64,000 nt of DNA from JAXMDC01 sp046349035 (GCA_046349035.1 JAXMDC010000003.1:496001-560000); one strand, 5' to 3'; shown: positions 1-9,562, counted from the stretch's first letter. Program-made: numbers and translations. The notes: generated by a model from the letters alone, not told the origin.

Positions 1-141
1 GTTAGCCGCTCGACATGGTGGGCCGGCGTCAAGACGGGGCGATTTCCGAAACCGGTTCGGATCGGGCCGGGTATCACGGCTTGGCGGACCCCCGACATTC
101 GGAAGCTGATCGACAGCCTGGCTGCGGGCGATGAAGCGTAA
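1..141 (+). CDS. AlpA-family DNA-binding regulator, 5' end missing
   Basis: This frame is open from the first base and ends at TAA 139-141, leaving 46 C-terminal residues. The text around STWWAGVKTGRFPKPVRIG, then ITAWRTPDIRKLID, is the recognition-helix and wing part of AlpA/excisionase-like small regulators. These bind DNA near phage and island integrase genes and control integration or excision. It overlaps the next gene by 11 bases in another frame, which suggests translational coupling. It lies directly upstream of a helix-turn-helix gene and an integrase, as expected for an integrative element. The N-terminal part lies outside the window. Confidence 0.75.
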   Translation, partial: VSRSTWWAGVKTGRFPKPVRIGPGITAWRTPDIRKLIDSLAAGDEA

Positions 142-616
142 CCGCCGCCCAGACTGGCGCCGGATAAAGTCGCTGCGCAACTTCACCTACGAGGAAGCGG
201 CCCGGACGTTGGGTGTCCATCGCCAGACCGTCCGCCATTGGGTCTCCGATCAGGGGCTGCCGGCGATCACCGATCAGAGGCCCATTCTAATCGTCGGAAG
301 CGACCTGATCGCCTTTCTCAAAAAGCGGCGCGTCGCCGGCAAGCGCAGGTGCGGGGCGGGCGAGATGTACTGCCTGAAATGCCGCCAGCCGCGGAGGCCT
401 GTCGAAGGATTGATCGAATACGTTCCCGCTACCGCCTCCCGCGGCACGCTTTCCGCGATCTGCCCGGCCTGCACGACACTGATGTGGCGCTTTGTGTCAG
501 CCAGCCGCCTGCGCGAGGTGGAACGGCAATTCGGCGTTTCGCTGCGGCCCCCTCACGAGCGCCTAGATGATACCGCCCGCCCCAGTCTGAGTTGTCACTT
601 GGTGGACGAGGATTAG
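131..616 (+). CDS. Helix-turn-helix protein with a C-terminal zinc ribbon
   Basis: 161 aa. Residues about 18-45 (YEEAARTLGVHRQTVRHWV) form a MerR/excisionase-type helix-turn-helix, followed by a short wing. The middle carries CLKC and CPAC pairs about 35 residues apart, the usual spacing for a zinc ribbon. It sits between an AlpA-like gene (11-base overlap) and an integrase gene (2-base gap). It is therefore probably a recombination-directionality or regulatory factor of the same element. That role is inferred from context; I do not recognise a named family. Confidence 0.7.
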   Translation: MKRNRRPDWRRIKSLRNFTYEEAARTLGVHRQTVRHWVSDQGLPAITDQRPILIVGSDLIAFLKKRRVAGKRRCGAGEMYCLKCRQPRRPVEGLIEYVPATASRGTLSAICPACTTLMWRFVSASRLREVERQFGVSLRPPHERLDDTARPSLSCHLVDED

Positions 617-618
617 CC

Positions 619-1713
619 ATGCCCAAACACAACGCCGAAAACGAGCGCATCAAGCGGGCCTACGTCGAGCACCTCCAGTATGGCCGCGGCCGGAGCGAGC
701 AGACCATCGACGCCGTCATCAAGGCCATCCATCGCTTTGAGGAGTGCACTGGATTTCGGAGCCTGAAGAAGTTCGACATTCAGCAGGCAACGGCGTTTCG
801 CCGGAAGCTTGATGAAGCAGTCAACGAGCGCGACGGCTCCCCTCTCAGTGAGGCGACCAAATTGGCGACTATGAATGCTGTCCGCGCGTTCTTTCTTTGG
901 CTTGCCGAGCAGCCGGGCTACCGGCGCCGAATTCGCTATTCCGACGCCGACTATTTCCGACTGTCGGAGAAGGCCGAGCGGATCGCTAAGGCACCACGCG
1001 TGCGGCCGGTGCCCTCTCCTGAGCAAATCGAGGCGACAATCGCAGCCATGCCGGCAACCACTGCGATAGAAAGACGGGATCGGGCCGTTCTGGCCTTCAC
1101 TTGGCTATCGGGGATGCGGGACAGAGCAATAGCCTCGCTCAAGGTCAAGCATGTGGACCTCAGCCAAGGGCGCGTGATCCAGGACCCTCGGGAGGTTCAG
1201 ACGAAGAATAGCAAGGCGATGGTCACCGCGTTCTTCCCGGTCGGGGGCTCTGCCGTCACCGTTGTCAAGGAGTGGCTCGACTACGCCACGAAAGAGCTGC
1301 TCCTTGGCCCTGAGGACCCGCTTTTCCCGGCCACCGCCGTCGTTCTTGGACCAGACGCCCAGTTCTGCGCGGCCGGACTATCGCGAGAGCACTGGTCCAA
1401 CGCCGACCCTATCCGCCTGATCTTCAAACGTGCCTTCGCCGCGGCCGGGCTCCCCTACTTCAACCCGCACAGCTTTCGACACGCGCTGGCGCGCCTCGGC
1501 GACCAGAAGTGCCGCTCGATCGAAGAGCTCAAGGCTTGGAGTCAAAACCTCGGCCACACGCATATGCTGACGACGATCACGAGCTACGGGGCGATCCCGC
1601 AGCACCGGCAGGCCGACATCATGCGTGGGATCGGCGGTCGGACATCGGACCAAAACGGGCTTGGTGACGTGGTCGAGATGTTAAACGCGATCATGAAGCG
1701 TCAGTCGGCTTAA
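619..1713 (+). CDS. Tyrosine recombinase (phage/island integrase)
   Basis: 364 aa. An N-terminal SAM-like core-binding domain (about 5-110) precedes the catalytic domain. Visible active-site elements are the Arg in WLSGMRDRAI (about 167), HSFRHALARLG (about 284-294), the His in LGHTHML (about 312), and the nucleophile Tyr in ITSYG (about 322). The ATG at 619 is preferred to an in-frame start at 592, because 619 follows the preceding stop by two bases and has GAGG just upstream, whereas 592 lies inside the previous gene. It probably mobilises the element that carries the neighbouring restriction operon; no attachment site is identified. Confidence 0.93.
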   Translation: MPKHNAENERIKRAYVEHLQYGRGRSEQTIDAVIKAIHRFEECTGFRSLKKFDIQQATAFRRKLDEAVNERDGSPLSEATKLATMNAVRAFFLWLAEQPGYRRRIRYSDADYFRLSEKAERIAKAPRVRPVPSPEQIEATIAAMPATTAIERRDRAVLAFTWLSGMRDRAIASLKVKHVDLSQGRVIQDPREVQTKNSKAMVTAFFPVGGSAVTVVKEWLDYATKELLLGPEDPLFPATAVVLGPDAQFCAAGLSREHWSNADPIRLIFKRAFAAAGLPYFNPHSFRHALARLGDQKCRSIEELKAWSQNLGHTHMLTTITSYGAIPQHRQADIMRGIGGRTSDQNGLGDVVEMLNAIMKRQSA

Positions 1714-1773
1714 GCGCCAATCCGAGAAGGTTTCGGCCAGTGGTCGATGGGCAATCAGGCGGGAGGGCTGGGG

Positions 1774-2556
1774 ATGGGTGGAGGTTCAACGCCTGTCTTC
1801 GTTGGAATCGACGTGGCGTGCGGCAAAGGAAAGAGCCTGCCGATCTGCTTCGTTGATGGCGCCCATCCCCTTCGGCTCCTCGCACTTCCCGACACGATCG
1901 CAAAGGCGATCCCCAGAGGACCAGGCAATGGCGAGGTGCTCGCGGCAGCGCCGTTCCGCGACCATGCCAACCGTCTCCGGGATGTTCTGGCGCAGATCGA
2001 GGAGGCGATGGGCTGGACTATCAAAGCTATCGCTATTGATGCCCCTGCAGCTCCGCCTCAAACCGGCGGGCGTCGCTGCGAGGCCGAGCTTGCAAAGGAA
2101 GGCCTCTCCTCATTCAAGACCCCGGCACTCGACCATTGGCCGCAAATCCGGGAGGAATGCCGCCTGCACCTGGAAGCCGGCGGAGCACTGAGCAGGCTGC
2201 CAAACGCTAACCGGGTGTGGATGCTCTATGGGTTCGAGCTGTTTTCCTGCCTCCGCGGCGCGCTCGCCGCTGAGGTGATCGAGGTTTATCCGTTCGCGAT
2301 TGTGCACGGGCTCTTGCCCTCCTGCTCGCACAAATCGACCGAGGAAGGCTATCGGGACCAACTCTCAGCGTTGGCCGCACGGACCGGCTGGGAGTCTGCA
2401 GGGCTGGAGGCGGCCCTGAGGGCATCCGTCCCCGGAAGCCGGCACGACCGGCTCGATGCCTATATGGCGGCTTGGGTCGCGAGCTTGCCCGCCGGACAAC
2501 GACGCGCATATGGGGACGCCTCCAACCCCGATGACTCCATTTGGACACCGGCGTAG
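1774..2556 (+). CDS. DUF429 family protein (RNase H-like fold, predicted nuclease)
   Basis: 260 aa. The opening strand VFVGIDVACGKGK, the central IKAIAIDAPAAPP and the C-terminal HDRLDAYMAAWVA match the three conserved acidic blocks of DUF429, a family with an RNase H-like fold and no settled function. ATG 1774 is chosen over 1747 because GGGAGGG (1761-1767) lies at the right distance. It stands alone between the integrase and hsdM, with 83 bases before hsdM. Whether it belongs to the defence locus is inference from position. Confidence 0.7.
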   Translation: MGGGSTPVFVGIDVACGKGKSLPICFVDGAHPLRLLALPDTIAKAIPRGPGNGEVLAAAPFRDHANRLRDVLAQIEEAMGWTIKAIAIDAPAAPPQTGGRRCEAELAKEGLSSFKTPALDHWPQIREECRLHLEAGGALSRLPNANRVWMLYGFELFSCLRGALAAEVIEVYPFAIVHGLLPSCSHKSTEEGYRDQLSALAARTGWESAGLEAALRASVPGSRHDRLDAYMAAWVASLPAGQRRAYGDASNPDDSIWTPA

Positions 2557-2639
2557 CCCGACCTCCTGCTGCCGCGCTCGATGCGACGGTGGGTTGTGAT
2601 ATGAGGGCGCTTCGCTGACATCCCAGCCGGGAAGCTTGA

Positions 2640-4178
2640 ATGATTACTGGGCCGATAAGAAGCCAGATTGACCAGATTTGGAACGCCTTCTGGTCGGGCG
2701 GCATTTCCAACCCGCTCGAGGTGATCGAGCAGATCACCTACCTCCTCTTCATTCGCCGGCTGGATGATCTCCAGACGCTGGAGGAGAACAAGGCGGCTCG
2801 CCTCAAGCAGCCGGTCGAGCGCCGGGTCTTCCCCGAGGGAAAGGACGGAAAGGGACGTCCCTTCGCCGACTTCCGATGGTCCCGCTTCAAGAACTTCTCG
2901 GCGCCCGAGATGTTCACGGTCATCTCGGAGCACGTTTTCCCGTTCCTGCGAACCCTCGGCGGCGACCAATCGACCTACGCCAAGCACATGGAATCGGCGC
3001 GCTTCACGATCCCGACGCCCGCCCTCCTCGCCAAGGTCGTGGACATGCTCGAGCACGTGCCGATGGAGGACCGGGACACCAAGGGCGATGTCTACGAGTA
3101 CATGCTCGGCAAGATCGCGACCGCCGGGCAGAACGGACAGTTCCGGACGCCACGGCACATCATCCGCCTGATGGTCGAGTTGACCGCGCCGCAGCCCAAG
3201 GACGTGATCTGCGACCCCGCCTGCGGCACCGCGGGCTTCCTCGTCGCGGCCGGCGAATACCTCCGCGAGCGCCACCCGGAAATCATGCGCGACGACAAGC
3301 TCAGAGCGCACTTCAACGGCGGCATGTTCCACGGCTTCGATTTCGACAACACCATGCTCCGGATCGGCAGCATGAACATGCTTCTTCACGGCGTCGAAAG
3401 CCCGGACATCCGCTATCGCGACTCGCTCGCGCAGGACCATGCCGGCGAGGAGGAGAAATACACGCTGGTCCTCGCCAATCCGCCCTTCGCCGGGAGCCTC
3501 GACTACGAGAACACCGCCAAGGACCTTCTCCAGATCGTCAAGACCAAGAAGACCGAACTTCTGTTCCTCGCCCTTTTCTTGCGCCTGCTCAGACCCGGCG
3601 GGCGCGCGGCGGTCATCGTGCCGGACGGCGTGCTGTTCGGCTCGAGCACCGCACACAAGGCGCTCCGCCGCATGCTGGTCGAGGACCAGAAGCTCGATGC
3701 GATCGTCAAACTTCCGGCCGGCGTCTTTCGCCCCTATGCGGGCGTCTCGACGGCGATCTTGGTCTTCACCAAGACCAACTCCGGCGGCACCGACTTTGTC
3801 TGGTTCTACGATGTCGAGGCCGACGGCTGGAGCCTCGACGACAAGCGGACGCCGCTTCTACCCGATGACAAGCTCGGGCCGGTGCCGCGGACGCCGCTCA
3901 CGGGCGATGAGCAGGCAAAGAATCACCTCCCCGACGCGTTGGCGCGATGGGGAGAGCGTGACCGGGCCGAGCGCGAGCGACCGCGGACCGCACAGAGCTT
4001 TTGCGTGCCCAGGGCCGACATCGCCGCTCAGGGCTACGACCTCTCCCTCAACCGTTACAAAGAGGTGGTGCACGAAACGGCCGAACACCGCCCGCCAAAG
4101 GAGATCCTCGCCGAGCTCGCGAAGCTCGAGGAGGAAATCCAGCGGGGGATGCAAGAGCTTGAGGGGATGTTGGGGTGA
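2640..4178 (+). CDS. hsdM: Type I restriction-modification methyltransferase subunit HsdM
   Basis: 512 aa, full length for HsdM. The N-terminal helical domain (about 1-140) is followed by the N6-adenine methyltransferase fold, with the SAM-binding motif DPACGTAGF at about 192-200 and the catalytic NPPF at about 280. It methylates adenine in the recognition sequence and, with HsdS, forms the modification core. Its stop overlaps the GTG start of hsdS (GTGA, 4175-4178), so the two are translationally coupled. The HsdM/HsdR sequences look closest to the EcoAI/EcoEI (type IB) group; that subtype is inferred. Confidence 0.96.
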   Translation: MITGPIRSQIDQIWNAFWSGGISNPLEVIEQITYLLFIRRLDDLQTLEENKAARLKQPVERRVFPEGKDGKGRPFADFRWSRFKNFSAPEMFTVISEHVFPFLRTLGGDQSTYAKHMESARFTIPTPALLAKVVDMLEHVPMEDRDTKGDVYEYMLGKIATAGQNGQFRTPRHIIRLMVELTAPQPKDVICDPACGTAGFLVAAGEYLRERHPEIMRDDKLRAHFNGGMFHGFDFDNTMLRIGSMNMLLHGVESPDIRYRDSLAQDHAGEEEKYTLVLANPPFAGSLDYENTAKDLLQIVKTKKTELLFLALFLRLLRPGGRAAVIVPDGVLFGSSTAHKALRRMLVEDQKLDAIVKLPAGVFRPYAGVSTAILVFTKTNSGGTDFVWFYDVEADGWSLDDKRTPLLPDDKLGPVPRTPLTGDEQAKNHLPDALARWGERDRAERERPRTAQSFCVPRADIAAQGYDLSLNRYKEVVHETAEHRPPKEILAELAKLEEEIQRGMQELEGMLG

Positions 4179-5296
4179 GCGGCGCGAGAGCAAAGCTCCA
4201 AGATTTTTGCACCATCGTCCAGGGCGGACGAAAGGGGCTTTCCGGCAATGATTTTGTCTCGTCGGGTTTCCCAGCCTATGGGGCTGGGGGCGTAAATGGC
4301 TTTCTACCTGACTATGAATTCAATGAATCCGCAGTCGTCCTGTCGGCCATAGGAGCCAGGTGCGGAAAATGCTTCTTCGTGGAGGGCAAGTGGCACAGCC
4401 TCGCGAATACGCAGGTGATCTTTCCCGATCCGCAACGCGCTGACGCGAAGTTCCTTTGGTACCAGCTCAACGATGAGGAGCGTTGGCATCGTTCAGGCAC
4501 CGGACAGCCCTTCATTAAGCCTGCGGACGTGAAGGCCCATCAAGTATTTCTACCTCCGCTTGCAGAGCAGCGACGGATTGCGGAAATCCTGGACAAGGCG
4601 GACGCGCTGCGGGCAAAGCGCCGCGCCGCCCTCGCCCAGCTCGACACCCTCACCCAATCCATTTTCCTCGAGATGTTCGGCGACCCGGTCACGAATCGCA
4701 AGGGCTGGCCGGTGGTCCCGATTGCTGAGATTTGCCAGGTCAAAGGGGGGAAGCGCCTCCCCAAGGGCGAGGAGTACGCCTCCGGTCCAACCCCTTTTCG
4801 GTATATCCGAGTAGCCGACCTCACCGCGGGTCGCGTGGACGAAGCATCGCTCGTATACTTGAAACCAGAGATCCAAGCCGAAATCGCACGCTATATCGTC
4901 CAAACAGGAGACGTGATCATCTCCATTGCGGGCTCCATCGGTTTGGTCGCGCCCGTTACTGCCTCATTGACCGGAGCAAATCTAACCGAAAATGCTGCCA
5001 AGTTAGTACCGCTGTTTCCCGGACGCTATGAGGCCGAATACTTGGCGCGATACCTACAAACGGATCATGCGCAAAGCCAGATCGGATCGCACGTAGGGCA
5101 AGTGACGATCGGCAAGCTTGCGCTATTTCGAATTGAAAAGATCAAGGTCCCGCTCCCGCCAATCCAGGTTCAGCGGGAATTTGTTCGCCGTATTGCGATA
5201 TTGGGCCAGCACCAAGCCGTTCAGAAGAAAGCGATGTCGGGACTGGACGACCTCTTTTCGTCTTTGCAGGACCGAGCTTTTCGCGGGGACCTGTAA
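4175..5296 (+). CDS. hsdS: Type I restriction-modification specificity subunit HsdS
   Basis: 373 aa. Two target-recognition domains are visible (about 1-125 and 180-335). Each is followed by a conserved helix region: LPPLAEQRRIAEILDKADAL at about 127-146, and the LPPIQVQREFVRRI block near 327. EMFGDPVTN near 165 is the usual marker between the halves. It reads the bipartite DNA target for both methylation and cleavage. GTG start overlapping the hsdM stop. It is somewhat shorter than the usual 400-450 aa but both halves are present. The target sequence cannot be read from the protein. Confidence 0.94.
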   Translation: MSGARAKLQDFCTIVQGGRKGLSGNDFVSSGFPAYGAGGVNGFLPDYEFNESAVVLSAIGARCGKCFFVEGKWHSLANTQVIFPDPQRADAKFLWYQLNDEERWHRSGTGQPFIKPADVKAHQVFLPPLAEQRRIAEILDKADALRAKRRAALAQLDTLTQSIFLEMFGDPVTNRKGWPVVPIAEICQVKGGKRLPKGEEYASGPTPFRYIRVADLTAGRVDEASLVYLKPEIQAEIARYIVQTGDVIISIAGSIGLVAPVTASLTGANLTENAAKLVPLFPGRYEAEYLARYLQTDHAQSQIGSHVGQVTIGKLALFRIEKIKVPLPPIQVQREFVRRIAILGQHQAVQKKAMSGLDDLFSSLQDRAFRGDL

Positions 5297-5298
5297 CA

Positions 5299-6147
5299 GT
5301 GCGGGGGGAATTCATAGGGGTTTGGTCAGAAACATGGCGTGAGCTGTGGCAGCCGCTAATCGATCTCCGAATGGGAGACCGTGGCGAGGTCGTCCCCGAG
5401 GACATTTTCTGCGATCTCTATCGGGAGCTGGCAAAAGCCTTGAGAGAGCCGCTTTCGCCAGAGCGCTTGGCCGACGTTATCGACGACCCTGTACTTAGCC
5501 GCCAGAGATTTGAGACGGCAGCAGTGAGCAACCTTTCCGGTGAGCGGGCTCTCGTGTCATTTTTCGAGGCGACTCATTCCGCAATGGAGGAACTCGGCGG
5601 CGACGAGCTCGCAAACTGCTACTTCAATCTGCTTGCCGGCTTCATCGAGAAATTCAGTCTCCGGTACGATCTACGCCGTCTGTGTACCCTCTGCCCAACT
5701 CTCCCTGGCTTGTTCGCCAGCCTCATGCGCGATTTACGGGCAATTGCGAGTCAGGACCGGCATCTCGACGCCCTTATGAAGGACTTTGACGCGTCCGTGC
5801 GCGACTTCCGGCAAGACTCCTCGGATGGACGCATCAAGACCTGCATTCAAAAACAAGTGAACCTCTTGGAAGCGATCGGCCGATCATATCCTGGAGTTAC
5901 GGGCACTACGCTTGGGGCGATTTGCGATCAGGTTGGGACTTGGCCGCACGACAAACTCAAGGCCGCGATGAAAGACGTTTACGGCTTCGCCTCTGACTAT
6001 CCGGGCATCCGCCACGCCGGCACGCCCGCCAACGCACTGCGCGCGGTGGATATGCGCGACATGGTCGCACTGTCGATTCTACTTGCGGGGTTCATACCCT
6101 ACTTGAGCCACGCTCTCGATCCCGACATCGTGTTTAGAAGAGCATGA
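5299..6147 (+). CDS. Abi-C-like protein embedded in the type I RM operon
   Basis: 282 aa, GTG start two bases after the hsdS stop; it ends one base before hsdR, so it is an integral operon member. No signal peptide or membrane segment. The middle is helical. The C-terminal block at about 232-275 (YPGIRHAGTPANALRAVDM, followed by a hydrophobic helix) resembles the C-terminal domain of abortive-infection-type proteins; this was judged by eye. It is not a normal hsd subunit. A back-up toxin, a restriction regulator or an anti-phage accessory are all possible; none is shown by the sequence. Confidence 0.6.
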   Translation: MRGEFIGVWSETWRELWQPLIDLRMGDRGEVVPEDIFCDLYRELAKALREPLSPERLADVIDDPVLSRQRFETAAVSNLSGERALVSFFEATHSAMEELGGDELANCYFNLLAGFIEKFSLRYDLRRLCTLCPTLPGLFASLMRDLRAIASQDRHLDALMKDFDASVRDFRQDSSDGRIKTCIQKQVNLLEAIGRSYPGVTGTTLGAICDQVGTWPHDKLKAAMKDVYGFASDYPGIRHAGTPANALRAVDMRDMVALSILLAGFIPYLSHALDPDIVFRRA

Positions 6148-6148
6148 A

Positions 6149-9100
6149 ATGAGCCAATTCGCCTTCCTTCAGCGCGAATGGGACGGCGTCTACGACGCGG
6201 CGCGGCGCGCGGAGGTGACAGCGCTCGCCGACCCGCGCACGGCCTGTTTCTATGCGCGCAGGGCGGTCGAACTCGCGGTCGGCTGGGCGTTCAAGCACGA
6301 CCAAGCCCTAAAGCGCCCCTACCAGGACAACATCTCGGCGCTGATCCACGAGCCGAGCTTCAAGGCGACTGCGGGCGCGGCCATCTTCAACAAGGCGCGG
6401 GTGATCGTCACCCTGGGGAACCGTGCCGTGCACGGCCACGGCGCTATCCCTCGGGAAGACTCGGTCGTCGCTCTCAGGGAACTCTTCCACGTCGCTTATT
6501 GGCTGGCGCACACCTACGCGCGCGCTGGTCGGCCCGCCCCCGGCCTCGCCTTCGATCCACGGGCATTGCCCCTATCGGGTGCGGCTGCCAAGCAGACCGC
6601 CGAGCAACTGCAGAAGATCCAGGTGGAGCTGCAGGATCGCGACGCCCGGCTCGCGGCTGCGCTCGCCGACAAGGTTGGCCTCGACGAGGAGCTGCAACGT
6701 CTCCGCTCCGAGGTCGCGGCGGCGAAGAAGGCGGCCGCGGCGGAGCCGGATACCCACGACTACTCCGAGGCGGAGACCCGCGACTATTTCATCGACCTCC
6801 TTCTCAAAGAGGCCGGCTGGCCACTCGACCAGAGGCGCGACCGCGAGTTTGAAATCGCCGGCATGCCTAACAAGGAGGGGCGCGGCTTCGTGGACTATGT
6901 GCTCTGGGGTGACGACGGAAAGCCGCTCGGCCTCGTCGAAGCTAAGCGGACACGACGCGACCCCCGTGCCGGCCAACAGCAGGCGAAGCTTTACGCGGAC
7001 GCCTTGGAGCAGAAATTCGGCCAGCGGCCGATCGTGTTCTACTCCAACGGTTACGAGCACTGGCTTTGGGACGACACGAACTATCCCCCGCGGTCCGTGC
7101 AGGGGTTCTACAAGAAGGGCGAGCTAGAGCTGCTGATCCAGCGGCGGACGAGCCGGAAGCCACTGGCGACGGCCGAGATCAGCCGAACCATCGTCGAGCG
7201 CTACTACCAGACCCGCGCCATCCGGCGGATCGCCGAGGCCTTCGAGCGCGACCACGACCGGAAGGCGCTGGTCGTCATGGCAACGGGGGCCGGAAAGACG
7301 CGCACTGTCATCGCGCTTTGCGAACTCCTGATGCGCTGCAACTGGGCGAAGCGCGTGCTCTTCCTGGCCGACCGGGTCGCGTTGGTGAATCAAGCGGTCA
7401 ACGCCTTCAAGGCCCATCTCCCGGACTCCTCGCCGGTCAATCTCGTCACCGAAAAGGAGGCGCAGGGACGAGTCTACGTCTCGACCTACCCCACCATGAT
7501 GGGCCTAATCGACGAGACAAGCGACGGCGAGCGTCGCTTCGGCGTGGGGCACTTCGACCTTGTCATCATCGACGAGGCCCACCGCTCGGTCTTCCAGAAG
7601 TACCGGGCAATCTTCGATTATTTCGACTCGTGCCTGGTCGGCCTGACCGCGACGCCCAAGGACGAGGTCGAGAAGAACACCTACAGCCTGTTCGACCTCG
7701 AAAACGGTGTGCCGACGGACGCTTATTCCTTAGAGGAAGCGGTCCGGGACAAGTTTCTGGTCCCGCCCAAAGCGGTCTCGGTGCCGCTCAAATTCCAGCG
7801 CGCAGGCATCAAGTACGACGACCTTTCCGAGGAGGAAAAGGACGAGTGGGACGCCCTCGAGTGGGACGAAGAGGGCAACATCCCCGACAAGGTCGAGGCC
7901 GCGGCGATCAACAGATGGCTGTTCAACCAGGACACCGTCGATCGGGTGCTGGCCCACTTGATGACGCACGGTCTCAAAGTGGCCGGCGGGGACCGGCTCG
8001 GGAAGACTATTCTTTTCGCGAAGAACCAGGCGCATGCCGACTTCATCGAGGAGCGGTTCAACGCTAATTACCCGCACCTCAAGGGCGCCTTCGCGCGGGT
8101 GATCACGTTCAAGACCGAGTACGCGCAAAACCTGATCGACAACCTCTCACAAAAAGAGAAGCCGCCGCACATCGCGCTCTCGGTCGATATGCTCGACACG
8201 GGGATCGACATCCCCGAGGTGGTCAACCTGGTGTTCTTTAAGCAGGTCCGGTCGAAAACCAAGTTTTGGCAGATGATCGGGCGGGGAACGCGGCTCTGCC
8301 CGAACCTCTTCGGGCCGGGCGAGGACAAGAAGTTCTTCTACGTCTTCGATTATTGCGGGAACCTCGAGTTCTTTAGCGAGAACCCTGAGGCGACAGAGGG
8401 CTCGCTGGTGGCGTCGCTCGGCAAGCGCCTGTTCACGCGCCGGCTCGAGTTGATTGGGGAACTGGACCGGCAGGTGGAGGGGGCGGCTCCGACCGGCTTT
8501 GCCGAGGCGCAGGCCTCGATCGGCGATCCTAAGACCGCGGAGGAGGTTCGCCGCGCGCTTGCTGCGATGCTTCACCGTGAAACCGCGGCAATGAACCTCG
8601 ACAATTTCGTCGTCCGGCCACACCGGCGGTCGGTCGAGAAATTCGCCAAGGTCGAGGCGTGGCAGGTTCTATCGCCCGACGCGCTGGCGGAGCTATCGGA
8701 CGAAGTTGCGGGCCTCCCTGCTGAGTTGGACCCGGAGGGCGAGGAGGCCAAGCGGTTCGACCTCCTAATGTTGAACCTTCAACTGGCATTGCTTCGGGCT
8801 CAGCCTAGCTTCGACAAGCTCCGGGAGCGGGTGCGCGAAATCGCCGGCCTCCTCGAGGAAAAATCGACCATCCCCATGGTTCGGGCACAGATGGAGTTGA
8901 TCCACGAAGTCCAGTCGGACGAGTGGTGGCGCGATGTCACCGTGCCGATGCTGGAGCATGTCCGCCGCCGTCTGCGCGAGCTGGTTCACCTCATCGACAA
9001 GGTGAAGCAGCGCATCCTTTACACTAACTTCGCGGATGAAATGGGCGAGGCGGCGACTGTTGAGCTGCCCGGCCTCGCGGAAGGCACGGACTACGAGAAG

Positions 9101-9562
9101 TTTCGCGCCAAGGCGCGGGTTTTCCTTCGCGCGCACCAGGATCACGTCGTGGTTCACAAGCTCCGCATGAACCGGCCATTGACCGCGAGCGACCTCGCCG
9201 AATTGGAGCGAATGCTGGTTGATGCGGGGATTGGCGGAAAAGACGACATCGATCGGGCGAAGCAAGACGCAGAAGGGCTTGGCCTTTTTGTTCGCTCGCT
9301 CGTCGGATTGGACCGCTCGGCAGCCAAGGAGGCGCTGGCCGGCTTCATGGCCGGTCGGACGCCCACGGCGGGCCAGATCGAGTTCATCAATCTTGTTGTG
9401 GACCATTTGACTGAGAATGGGGTGGTGCCCGTCGGCAGGCTCTACGAAGCGCCCTTCACCGACATCGCCCCGCAGGGGCCGGACGCCATTTTCACGTCGG
9501 CGGAAGTCGCCCACCTGGAGGTCCGACTCAAGGCGGTTCGCGAGAGGGCGACGGCGGCTTAA
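6149..9562 (+). CDS. hsdR: Type I restriction endonuclease subunit HsdR
   Basis: 1137 aa. Domain order: an N-terminal DUF4145-like helical region (about 1-150); a short coiled coil (about 155-200); the HsdR nuclease with D248 in GFVDYVLWG and EAK at about 264-266 (PD-(D/E)XK); then a superfamily 2 helicase motor with ATGAGKT (about 379), DEAH (about 475), GLTATPK and the motif VI region QMIGRGTRL; and an EcoEI-type C-terminal domain. It translocates DNA with ATP and cuts unmodified DNA. It is last in the operon, followed by a hairpin. Confidence 0.96.
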   Translation: MSQFAFLQREWDGVYDAARRAEVTALADPRTACFYARRAVELAVGWAFKHDQALKRPYQDNISALIHEPSFKATAGAAIFNKARVIVTLGNRAVHGHGAIPREDSVVALRELFHVAYWLAHTYARAGRPAPGLAFDPRALPLSGAAAKQTAEQLQKIQVELQDRDARLAAALADKVGLDEELQRLRSEVAAAKKAAAAEPDTHDYSEAETRDYFIDLLLKEAGWPLDQRRDREFEIAGMPNKEGRGFVDYVLWGDDGKPLGLVEAKRTRRDPRAGQQQAKLYADALEQKFGQRPIVFYSNGYEHWLWDDTNYPPRSVQGFYKKGELELLIQRRTSRKPLATAEISRTIVERYYQTRAIRRIAEAFERDHDRKALVVMATGAGKTRTVIALCELLMRCNWAKRVLFLADRVALVNQAVNAFKAHLPDSSPVNLVTEKEAQGRVYVSTYPTMMGLIDETSDGERRFGVGHFDLVIIDEAHRSVFQKYRAIFDYFDSCLVGLTATPKDEVEKNTYSLFDLENGVPTDAYSLEEAVRDKFLVPPKAVSVPLKFQRAGIKYDDLSEEEKDEWDALEWDEEGNIPDKVEAAAINRWLFNQDTVDRVLAHLMTHGLKVAGGDRLGKTILFAKNQAHADFIEERFNANYPHLKGAFARVITFKTEYAQNLIDNLSQKEKPPHIALSVDMLDTGIDIPEVVNLVFFKQVRSKTKFWQMIGRGTRLCPNLFGPGEDKKFFYVFDYCGNLEFFSENPEATEGSLVASLGKRLFTRRLELIGELDRQVEGAAPTGFAEAQASIGDPKTAEEVRRALAAMLHRETAAMNLDNFVVRPHRRSVEKFAKVEAWQVLSPDALAELSDEVAGLPAELDPEGEEAKRFDLLMLNLQLALLRAQPSFDKLRERVREIAGLLEEKSTIPMVRAQMELIHEVQSDEWWRDVTVPMLEHVRRRLRELVHLIDKVKQRILYTNFADEMGEAATVELPGLAEGTDYEKFRAKARVFLRAHQDHVVVHKLRMNRPLTASDLAELERMLVDAGIGGKDDIDRAKQDAEGLGLFVRSLVGLDRSAAKEALAGFMAGRTPTAGQIEFINLVVDHLTENGVVPVGRLYEAPFTDIAPQGPDAIFTSAEVAHLEVRLKAVRERATAA

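Noticed and set aside
592..618. Earlier in-frame start for the integrase
   Set aside because: It lies inside the upstream gene; 619 has its own RBS and starts right after the stop.
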